From the NCBI GenBank assembly GCA_051294375.1, contig CM119265.1:11595818-11659817 (forward strand): 64,000 bases of DNA, written 5' to 3'. Shown here in pieces: positions 34,431-45,300 of the stretch (positions are counted from its first letter, which is position 1; each line of letters begins with the position of its first letter). The DNA is from Paraspadella gotoi. Its lineage: Eukaryota > Chaetognatha. The notes under the pieces are model-generated. The model had not been told where the DNA came from, did no database searches, and was given only the letters and a program-made list of their open reading frames with translations. The position numbers and the translations under genes are program-made.

Positions 34431-35190
34431 TCATGCAAATTCGAGACCTCCAAGAGATCCTAGATGGAAGCGAAACGCCGCGTCGAGAGCCAACTTTAGG
34501 CGGAGTGGGGCGCCGAAGAGAAAATGCAGGGAGAGGAGAGTCGCTGAGATGGTCGTTGATCGTGCCGTCGGCGAGACCCTTCTCGCAAAACTACCCGAGG
34601 AAGCGCAGGACGTCCTCAGGAGAGGATTCAGATCCTTGAACCTCTCTATCCAGAAGGAAGACGTCAGAAGGAGCTCCAAGCTCTCGCGAAAAGATCGCTT
34701 GTAGACTACTCCGGCATCGGCGATGGAGAAGGTGGAAACGTTGAGGTCAGAAAATATGGCGCCGCCTAAAATCATTTTGACAATGAGCTTGAAAACGGCG
34801 GCGGAACCCCTAAAGCAAGGTCGGCGACGAGGTCCTTGAACGCCGGAAGGCGTTTCTTCCAGGAACTCAAGAAAGAGGTTTAGAGACAAAACTGAGCCAG
34901 CCAGAACGGGGTGATCAGGGGGAAGACAGCCTTCGTCATCCCCTGCTTGTGGATCTCCAGCGTCAGAAGAGGAGGGGTAGTCCAAGTCGAAGATCCAGCA
35001 TTGCGCCATTGCCTCCGGCGTCGCCTCCCAGGCAAAAAAAAAACTGGAATTTGAGCCGAGAGGGGCGTCGCGAAAAAAACGATGCTGGAGGAGATTGAGG
35101 TCGAACCACTGACGGAACACCCTCGATGGGGATTCCATGTTGCAGCCCCTCAATGCCAGACCCGTGATGAGAATCTCGTCGGGCAAACAC
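34431..35190 (+). pseudogene. Decayed coding island, probably an old element ORF
   Basis: A GC-rich block in AT-rich intron. On plus, coding-like text shifts frame: EMVVDRAVGETLLAKLPEE (about 34546-34602), then LAKRSLVDYSGIGDGEGG (about 34682-34735), then RSATRSLNAGRRFFQELKK (about 34818-34874). Stops and frame changes lie between. A 251-codon frame on minus (35186-34431) is longer but has no domain, no clear splice sites and a composition typical of an antisense shadow. I cannot exclude that part of it is the undetected exon of the LOTUS/Tudor gene. Confidence 0.35.
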
Positions 35191-36281
35191 CAAGTTGTGG
35201 AAACTTTACTTAGATTTTTTATAAAAAATATAAAGTTGTTTCATTGTTGGAGACGGAAACATAAAAGCAAAACAGTAAAAAGGTTATAAACAATAAAGGT
35301 CATAAACAATAAAAGATAGAATCATGAATGGGTAAACAAGATTAATTGGTTCCGTGGTCAGTTTTAACTGACCACGAAATGGTTAAGTGGTTGTTTGATG
35401 ATCGAGTTGTAAAGTTGTTGTTGTTTAGGCCGCTAAAATTCCTCCTTTAAAAATTTATATTTACCATTTATTCTTTTTTATAATTGATTAATAAAATGTG
35501 CGCATTTTAAGATATAAGACTAAGAGTGGCCTCTTTTTTTTTGCACTGGAGTGTAGCATTTAACTATCAAAAAACTAGCCTACACATTAAGTTTTGATAT
35601 GAAGCCTTCTGTATTGAACCTGGAGTCAGGCATTGCATAAGTTCACCGCGCCTATAAGCATGACACCTTCAGTCGTGACCCAGTGGCTCATTGAGTAAAG
35701 CCATCAGCTCATGACCACTACATGGTGACAATTTTACAAGCGCCGGTAAAAAAACGCTGCCACTTGCAAACCCATGAAGATTTTTTCAATGTGAGTTTGT
35801 CCATTTTTACTCTGTTGTACATTGTAACTATTTACAATGTAACTATTTTTTCTGCCTCTGTTTCTCTCTCTCTCTCTCCCTCAATTTTTTCACCTTTCAA
35901 ATTTCAACCAATTTACCTTCACCTGTCCTCACATCGGACCACTGGCCTTTCTCAATTCTTTGTTGGAATCTCCCTCTTTCTCTCTCTCTCTCTAAAAAAC
36001 ATTGAGAGTCTTCATCAGCATTTGAATAATCAACAGAGTCGAAACATGTCCGACTTTCTTTGGCAATAAAGAAAAATTCGTTTTCACACACTAAAAACTT
36101 TTTTTTTTAAACTTAAACGCAACGAAAAGAAAGAATCATAACAATGTTAAATATGAAATTAAGAGTAAAAACCAAAACTATTTTTGTATGCAAATTTTAT
36201 ATGATTCGATTTTGATATGCCTTAGCAATGATAGCTGGAAGATAGATTTGAAAACTCACTGTTTTTAGATTGAATTTTTTT

Positions 36282-37560
36282 AGTCGGATCTGCTTATCAG
36301 CAGATCCCGACTCTATAATTCACTTTGTCGGTCCGTCGGTCCGCCCCCTCAATATTGTCGGGCACTAACTTATATCATGTCAGAACATCGAATTATGATA
36401 AATTACGAAAAAAAAAAGATGTCCGTCCGTCCGTACCACCTTAGCAAAAAACACCAATTACTTATGCTTTTAAGATTTTTTCAACATTGCATCATTTTTT
36501 CAAACTTGCATCAATTTTTTCAACTTGTTATTCCGTCAAAACTTTTATATCTAGCTTCTTCACTCACTTTCCTACCGGCTCACAAAATTTCATCTCAATC
36601 ATTCATGGGTTAAAATAAATAAAAAGATTCAAGTAAATGTGACTCATATTTTTTCATTTAAACTCATTTCCACTGGTACGTTTCCACCGAAACTTTATAT
36701 CAAGCTTCGTCACACATTTTCCTACCCACACACAAAATTTCAACTCAATCTATCCATCCAATTATGATTAATTAGAGTATTTATTGTGTTAAAATAAATA
36801 AAAAGATTTTAGTAAATGCGACTTATGTTTTTTCCATTTAAACTAATTTCCACTCACACGATCCATCGAAACTTTATATCCAGCTTTATCACACACTTTC
36901 CTACCCACACACAAAATCTAATTCCAATCCAACCAGCCAATCACGAGTTATTGGAGCTTTTTGCTAAGGTGGGACGGATTGATGGACTAATTAATTAATT
37001 ATTGATTAATTTATTTACTAATTGATTAATTTACTGATTATTTGATTTATTAATACATCCTGCATATACATTTAATATAAAAGGAAAAAGAAGCATAATC
37101 AATTAGTGAAACAGGTTTTTTGTTTTTTTCTATTTAAACTCATTTCCACTCAATTATTCCATCGAAACTTGATTTACTGTTCAATCACACCACTTTCCTA
37201 CCCACATACAAAATTCCAGGTCAATCAGCCCATCCACTCATGAGCAATTGGTGTTCAAATAGTGAATTATATTTTTTTTGTTTTTTCCATTTAAACTCAT
37301 TTCCACTCGGACGGTTCCATCGAAACTTCATATCCAGCTCAATCACACACTTACCTATCCACACACAAAATTTTATTAAAATCCATCCATCCAATCACGA
37401 GNNNNNNNNNNNNNNNNNNNNNNNNNNNNNNNNNNNNNNNNNNNNNNNNNNNNNNNNNNNNNNNNNNNNNNNNNNNNNNNNNNNNNNNNNNNNNNNNNNN
37501 NNNNNNNNNNNNNNNNNNNNNNNNNTAGGCAGATCCGACATTGTTTGCTCAAACTTGTTC
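36282..37560 (+). mobile_element. Element A copy containing an assembly gap
   Basis: TAGTCGGATCTGC with internal GCAGATCCCGAC at the left. GGCAGATCCGACATTGTTTG then CTCAAACTTGTT at the right. The interior is in the opposite arrangement to 23731-26372, with an N run at 37402-37525. Confidence 0.6.
37402..37525. other. Assembly gap (N)
   Basis: 124 unknown bases. Frames that cross it are meaningless. Confidence 0.99.
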
Positions 37561-38151
37561 TCTTACTTTCAGTAAGTTTTTTGAAGAAATTTAATATTAA
37601 TATTAAAATATTAATATTAATATAATAATATATATTAATATATATAATATATATTAATATATATTAATATATATTAGACACATTTGAATAGGACAAAGTT
37701 TTAATTAGATAACCAGTCTGGGTGTCATTCTGTTCGTTTTTCCAAGCTCTTAACTAAAAAAGTTTTATTTAAAAAAAAATACTTTTTCGCCGGAGCCAGG
37801 GGTGTTGAGTCAAAATATGGAAATTCACCATTTTTTAGTATTTTTTAGCGTTTTCCAGTTAATTTTTTTAATATAATAATCTTTAATCAAGTTAATTACT
37901 TCTGATAATGATTTTAATTTATCCTATTTAACTGTTTTTAAAACATTCATTAAAAAAATATTAGTTTTTAGCTTAAGCCAAGGGTGTTGAAGAGCTAAAA
38001 TATTTAAATATTTATAAATTATAATTTACTATTTTTTTAAAGATAACTTATTTTAATCATGGTAATGAAAATATTTGATAATTTTAAATGCTTTGATGCG
38101 ACTTATCACAGCTTCAAGTTAATAAATTTAATAATGTTTTTTAAAACTGAA

Positions 38152-38319
38152 NNNNNNNNNNNNNNNNNNNNNNNNNNNNNNNNNNNNNNNNNNNNNNNNN
38201 NNNNNNNNNNNNNNNNNNNNNNNNNNNNNNNNNNNNNNNNNNNNNNNNNNNNNNNNNNNNNNNNNNNNNNNNNNNNNNNNNNNNNNNNNNNNNNNNNNNN
38301 NNNNNNNNNNNNNNNNNNN
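38152..38319. other. Assembly gap (N)
   Basis: 168 unknown bases. Confidence 0.99.
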
Positions 38320-38669
38320 ATTCGGATAATATTATAAAAATAATTTTATTTAAAAAATAATTTTAAAAATATCTGCATTAAAATTTTGTACGGATAAGAG
38401 TAATAGTTTGGTTTAACTCTATATACAAATATTTTGTTATTAAATAAAATTATTTTTTTTAAATATACAATAATTTAAAAAAAAATAATTAATTGGTTTT
38501 TACTTTTTTCATTAAATAATTGTTTAACAAAAAAGCTTTGTCTTTCTTACTAAATCTAAAAACACAAGTAAAAAAAGTTATGATTTATAAAAGATTCATT
38601 AAAAATAACTACCTCTTATAGTCTGATTCATATATTTAAATTAATTCATAAATTTATTTATAAATTATT

Positions 38670-40138
38670 TTACTATATAATAATATTGTTTGTTAATTAA
38701 TTTACTAATTAATTTAATGAATTTGTTAACGATTTTATTTTTATCATTGTTATTTGTTAACAAATTCATTAAATTTTATTTGTAATCTTTAAAAACAACA
38801 AAAAAAAAAAGAATCAAACCATGAATATGTTAACAAACATTTTTTTAATAAAAAAAAGTTTTTCTTTAAGTTTAAATTAAAAATTTAATTAAAATATAAA
38901 TCATTTCTATCCTAGCATCCCACGTAAGTCCCTCCCTAGCCCTAACCTCCGCTTTGCGTCCAAGCATGAACCTTGAACCTATCATCGCCCATGAAACTTT
39001 TCCCCATCTGTACCTTTCCAGTTGGGCATAACTACAACAACCTTGTTGATCGTAATGGTAACTTTTACTTATTCAACATGAATTACAACTACCTCAAAAT
39101 AATGTTAAAACTAATAACTAGAACATTAAGTTTCAGTTCATTAACAAAATGAATTATTTTTCTATGCGATATTGCGATAGCAAAATCGCTAATGAATATT
39201 AAAAATATCATTAATAAATATATTTAATTTATTAAATGAACCAGTTATCCTAATGAATAAATTAAAAGTTTTCATGTATTTTTGTTTTTATTTTTAATTA
39301 AAATTAAAACAGAAATGATTTTTTTGCGTGGTTGTTTACACCACATCGGGTAAAACGTTGGCAACGCTACTTATTATTTCCTTAAAATAATTTTTTTTAA
39401 TAAATAACAATTTAATTTAATAACAAAATATTTTTAATTAGAGTTAAAGTAAACCTATTACTCTTGTCAGCACTAAATATCATAAAATAATGATTTGCCC
39501 AAAACGTATATGCAGAAAATAATAATTTATGTTTTTAAATTAAATTTATAATAAAATCTGGATAGTGTATATCATTTGAATAATTATATCTTTGTTGTAA
39601 CAATTTTATTATATGATTAAAATTTTTTTAAAAAATAGGTCACAATAGTTTTTAAAGCTTTTAATTATAAAAATTAATTATGTTAATTAACTTAAAAACC
39701 ATTTTACTTTTACTTTACCATGTTACTTATGAATACTGTAGTATAAAATTTAACGGCCCAGCTTTAATTTAATTAGGATAGTCAAAAACGAGACATCTTT
39801 CCAAAAATCAATAGCTGGAAAGCAAATTAAAGATTAATATTAAATTGTGATAGGCTATCTTAAATTTTTTTTTCTTAGGCTCTTTCATGATACTTAAATA
39901 AATAATAATATTTTATATTATAATATTTTAAACAGGTCATATATTTTAAAAAAAGATTTAAAATTTAAATAATTCACTTTTGACTCTCTTAATTGAACCG
40001 AGGCTGGGCAGCTTAATTTTTATATTAGAGCTTTCGCAAGTATGAAATTGGTACAACCAATATAAAAATTATCCATTCATTAATAATGAGCTATCTTGCC
40101 CCTGACTTTGGACAGGCTGGTTGGTGTTTATAGGCGGA
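38670..40138 (+). repeat. Near-identical 1.46-kb duplicate, copy 1
   Basis: Matches 40164-41625 almost base for base, differing mainly in homopolymer lengths. It ends at a 25-base N run. Contains TAGCCCTAACCTCCGCTTTG and no gene. Confidence 0.85.
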
Positions 40139-40163
40139 NNNNNNNNNNNNNNNNNNNNNNNNN
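40139..40163. other. Assembly gap (N)
   Basis: 25 unknown bases exactly between the two duplicate copies. Confidence 0.99.
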
Positions 40164-41625
40164 TTACTATATAATAATATTGTTTGTTAATTAATTTACT
40201 AATTAATTTAATGAATTTGTTAACGATTTTATTTTTATCATTGTTATTTGTTAACAAATTCATTAAATTTTATTTGTAATCTTTAAAAACAAAAAAAAAA
40301 AAAGAATCAAACCATGAATATGTTAACAAAACATTTTTTTAATAAAAAAAAGTTTTTCTTTAAGTTTAAATTAAAAATTTTAATTAAAATATAAATCATT
40401 TCTATCCTAGCATCCCACGTAAGTCCCTCCCCTAGCCCTAACCTCCGCTTTGCGTCCAAGCATGAACCTTGAACCTATCATCGCCCATGAAACTTTTCCC
40501 CATCTGTACCTTTCCAGTTGGGCATAACTACAACAACCTTGTTGATCGTAATGGTAACTTTTACTTATTCAACATGAATTACAACTACCTCAAATGTTAA
40601 AACTAATAACTAGAACATTAGTTTCAGTTCATTAACAAAATGAATTATTTTCTATGCGATATTGCGATAGCAAAATCGCTAATGAATATTAAAAATATCA
40701 TTAATAAATATATTTAATTTATTAAATGAACCAGTTATCCTAATGAATAAATTAAAAGTTTTATGTATTTGTTTTTTTATTTTTAATTAAAAATTAAAAC
40801 AGAAATGATTTTTTTGCGTGGTTGTTTCACCCACATCGGGTAAAACGTTGGCAACGCTACTTATTATTTCCTTAAAATAATTTTTTTTAATAAATAACAA
40901 TTTAATTTAATAACAAATATTTTTATATAGAGTTAAAGTAAACTATTACTCTTGTCAGCACTAAATATCATAAAATAATGATTTGCCCAAAACGTATATG
41001 CAGAAAATAATAATTTATGTTTTTAAATTAAATTTATAATAAAATCTGGATAGTGTATATCATTTGAATAATTATATCTTTGTTGTAACAATTTATTATA
41101 TGATTAAAATTTTTTTAAAAATAGGTCACAATAGTTTTTAAAGCTTTTAATTATAAAAAATTAATTATGTTAATTAACTTAAAAAACCATTTTACTTTTA
41201 CTTTACCATGTTACTTATGAATACTGTAGTATAAAATTTAACCGGCCCAGCTTTAATTTAATTAGGATAGTCAAAAACGAGACATCTTTCCAAAAATCAA
41301 TAGCTGGAAAGCAAATTAAAGATTAATATTAAATTGTGATAGGCTATCTTAAATTTTTTTTTCTTAGGCTCTTTCATGATACTTAAATAAATAATAATAT
41401 TTTATATTATAATATTTTAAACAGGTCATATATTTTAAAAAAAGATTTAAAATTTTAAATAATTCACTTTTGACTCTCTTAATTGAACCGAGGCTGGGCA
41501 GCTTAATTTTTATATTAGAGCTTTCGCAAGTATGAAATTGGTACAACCAATATAAAAATTATCCATTCATTTAATAAATGAGCTATCTTGCCCCTGACTT
41601 TGGACAGGCTTTGGTGGTTTAAGGC
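40164..41625 (+). repeat. Near-identical 1.46-kb duplicate, copy 2
   Basis: Begins exactly after the N run with TTACTATATAATAATATTG, the same text as at 38670. Probably the same locus assembled twice. Confidence 0.85.
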
Positions 41626-42094
41626 CTCCATCACTCTTACAAGATAATGACATAGCAGGTCCCTGCAAGCTTTCAATCAAGACTCTTTCACAGTCTCGTT
41701 TATTCACTCCCAGAGTACCTGGCTTCCCTATCAATGAAGTGGAAAATATTTCAAAGAATGTTTCAATTGTATGAAAAGACATAACAGTATATCATTCTCT
41801 TCACACCTTTCAGAGGATATTAATATTGATAATATCTTAATTAATACTTTGTCTTAAAAAAGTGTTAAAAGTTAAAAAAAAACAATTTAAAAACAGTGAG
41901 TTGGAAAATTAAACCCCATTTAAAAGCCAACTTTCTCCACTCATTATCAAGGCATATCTTAACTGATCAATATAAAATTTGAACACATAAATGATTTTTT
42001 TATTTTTATTGAACTAACTTTTAAAATCAATGAAATAACCACAGGTTTGCAAATGGCAGCGTTTTTTTACCGTCGCTTGTAAAATTGTCACCAT

Positions 42095-42129
42095 GTAGGT
42101 ACCGGGTTTAATCCCTACCCGGTACCTAC
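42095..42129. repeat. Perfect 13-bp hairpin
   Basis: Arms GTAGGTACCGGGT and ACCCGGTACCTAC around a 9-base loop. It lies in a repeat that recurs in part at 35.7 kb. Confidence 0.8.
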
Positions 42130-42314
42130 CCTGCGGGAAGCGTGAGGACGGCCGTAAGCCGCCTTGGGGGCATGTAAAACCCTCAAGCCTGGTTCCAAGC
42201 CCAGGACCCGTTCCATGGCTGCTAGAGGGGGTTAAAGAAGTTGCGGATATCACTCTTCAGCCCCACTTAGAGCGACATCCACAGACCGTCCAATTTAATT
42301 TTCTATAATCTAAC

Positions 42315-45300
42315 CTTGTTTAATGTGGAGACCTGAACCAACGGCCATTTGGATCCCGTCGCCGCCTGAACCGAGTCCAGGAACCCGCGGTTAAAAATTT
42401 TAGGGTCTCGACCAACAGAAATAGGGACCCGGGGCTGGGGGGGCAACTGGCGATCGAGGGGCGTCGATAATTGAAGGTTGCTTTCGAGCGGGACCGCGAC
42501 ACTTGTCGCATAGCCGGAATGAGGAATGAGAGCGGGATACGCGCCGGGGGGTCGACGTGGAAGGCAGTGGCCATTGGCGTGGTTCTCTTGATAGGGCGGG
42601 GGTCTGGGAGGAAGCGAAGGTAGGCCCGGGTAAGGGGGAGGGGGACTCGAAAGGCGCGGAAGAGGGGGTGGGGCGATGGAATTGAACGGAACCACCTGGG
42701 AATATTAACAAATAAAAAAATTTATACATATAAATATAAACAAATAAAAATGGGGTTCGCCGTCCAAGCCTATGTCAAATTGATGATTAACTAACCTTAG
42801 CGTGTTCGATCGACGCTGGAAACCGAAACGCAGAAGGTCGCTCAGAAGGATAGACGGCAAAGCTGAAGGCGTTGAGGCGAGCCTTTTCCGGGCTGCCGCG
42901 GAGCCGAAGGTCGAACATTTCGGGCGAGAGGCTATTGACGCCGAACAGGGAAGAAGGTGAAGGCTGAAAAAAAAACAGTGAAGATTCGAACAAAAGCTAA
43001 GAAGTTAACCTCCGGTGACATTGAATCAATGAAAAACATTATGTAGCCTTCAAAATCCCGACCTTTATAGGACGCTCCCATTGCTCCACCGGCTGCACGT
43101 TCTCGGGCCCAACAGAGTTGACGTTCATGACGCCGGCCAGGTCCGAGAGAAGGCTCCACACCTTCTCTAAATACCACGTGAGTGGTAAGGGGAGAGTTAG
43201 TTCCACGAACGCAAACCGGTTGCGTCCGTTGCTGTTTAGAAAAGATTTGACATTATATACAAAAGGCTTCATATTATAAAATAAGGTACCCTTTTTTTGT
43301 GAACAGAATATGTTCTCAACAAACTACCTGATCGAATTTTATGAAATTTTACATATACAGTCCTAATGACGATATAAATGGAACTATCGAGGCGAATTTT
43401 GATATTCAACCCCTGACAATAGATACAGGTCCCTGGGGCTGGACCGCTGGGGGGACAAAAAAGGCAAACAATTTTTTTTTCATTTTTTGAAAAGTTTATT
43501 AACATCAGGTGTTTTAAACATATGAAAAAAATCTTAAAAGCATAAGGATCGTCGCAATCGCATAACAAAAATCTGGATTGACGACAAATTTTGATATTAA
43601 AAAAATCAAATTTGATAAAAATTAAGAAAAAAAAATAATAAAATAAAATAAAGAATAATAAATATAAAACAGTTAACTTATTTTCGAGTTTAATTTTTAG
43701 CAAGTGCTAAGTCTGGGAAAACATTATTGAAGGTCTTTTGTTTTACTTTTAGCCCGCATAAGCGAGCAGTTTGATCGAATGCGACCTCTCCAAACACTGT
43801 CAACATTCCCAGACAAAAGACAAAGTGAAACTTGAATCAGACTGACGAAGTGAAGTAAAGACTAAAGTGAAGAAAATGAAGTAAAGTAAAATAAAATAAT
43901 AAAGTAAATATTAAGGCGTAGTAAAATTTCTAAATTTAACTTTAATTAAAATTTTAAAAGTGAGGAACGAACAACATTATATTAATGAACATTTATGTAA
44001 TAAAAAATTTATAAATAATTTTACAATTTACGCAGTAAGCCATATTTATACTAGTACTAAACCAATAAATGTTAAAATTTCAAAAAAGTTTTTTTTAAGA
44101 TTTTTTTTCAGATTTGGATTCGTCATAAAAAGTTGATAAAAAAAAAAAAACTTTTTTTGAAAAATTCTTTCATTAAGTGGGTCAAATTTTAAAAGCTATA
44201 TTTTAAGCTGTAAATTAATTTTTTATATATTAAATATAGTTTTTTTTAATTTTTAACCCATTTAATAAAAGAATTTTTAAAAATGATTTATATTTTCTTT
44301 ATCAACTTTTGACGAGGAATTCAAATCTGCTATGGTGGACTAAAATCCACCAACCGTTCATCAGCGGCCATTGGTGCCGGAGGCAAGTCATTCGCCTCCC
44401 AACCCAAAGGTCCGGGGTTCATAGCCCGGTGTCGTCTGGCAGTTAAGAGGGACGGGGCACTTAACCCGCCTGTAACACGGTGTTACAGCCTGATCCGAAG
44501 CTCAGGGACTGCTTATATTGAACGGTTCTATCACTAACACATCAATAATTACTGTCTCTTCATTGGTGAGCCCGACTTCCGAACACAACAGCAACAACTA
44601 CACTTTCAGGCGATATGCCTCAACCTGGCAATGCACTTTCTGCCAACAACACATCAGGCGACATGCCTCAATTTGGTGACGCACTTTCCACCAACAACAA
44701 TTCACTGAAGAGACGCAACAGACTTCTCTCCCAACGGGAGGGGGGGATGTATGGTGGACTAAAATCCACCAACCGTTCATCAGCGGCCATTGGTACCGGA
44801 GGCAAGTCATTCGCCTCCCAACCCAAAGGTCCGGGGTTCTAGCCCGGTAGTCGCCAGGCAGTTAAGAGGGACGGGGCGCTTAACCCGCCTGTAACACAGT
44901 GTTACAGCTTGATCCGAAGCTCAGGGACTGCTTATATTGAACGGTTCTGTCACTAACACATATCAATAATTACTGTCTCTTCACTGCAATCAAAATTAAA
45001 AAAAGCTTATTTTGAAATTTTTCGACTTTATAAGAATAGTAATATATATAAATATAGCCTACTGTAAAAATTAAAAAACATAAAATTACTTTTTTTTACA
45101 AATTAATCTTCACTGATAGTATGTTGTTCATAATTGACTTTTAGAATTTTTGTATGTAACTTTCACTACGCATTAATACACAATATATAATTTAACTTTA
45201 TATTTAAAATATTATTATTTAAATCAAACTAAAATATTTAACTAGGGAAAAGAGATAGGGAGAGAGACATGTAATTAAAAGAAAAGAGAGAGAGAGAAAG

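Noticed and set aside
41567-41782. 71-codon minus-strand frame considered as the missing exon before the Tudor block
   Set aside because: It overlaps a dispersed repeat shared with 27.7 and 40.1 kb and lacks a suitable acceptor/donor pair in the needed phases.
44327-44987. CRISPR-like or phage-like direct repeats
   Set aside because: Only two long repeats with a primer-binding-type site, a polypurine tract and a target duplication: an LTR element in a eukaryotic genome.
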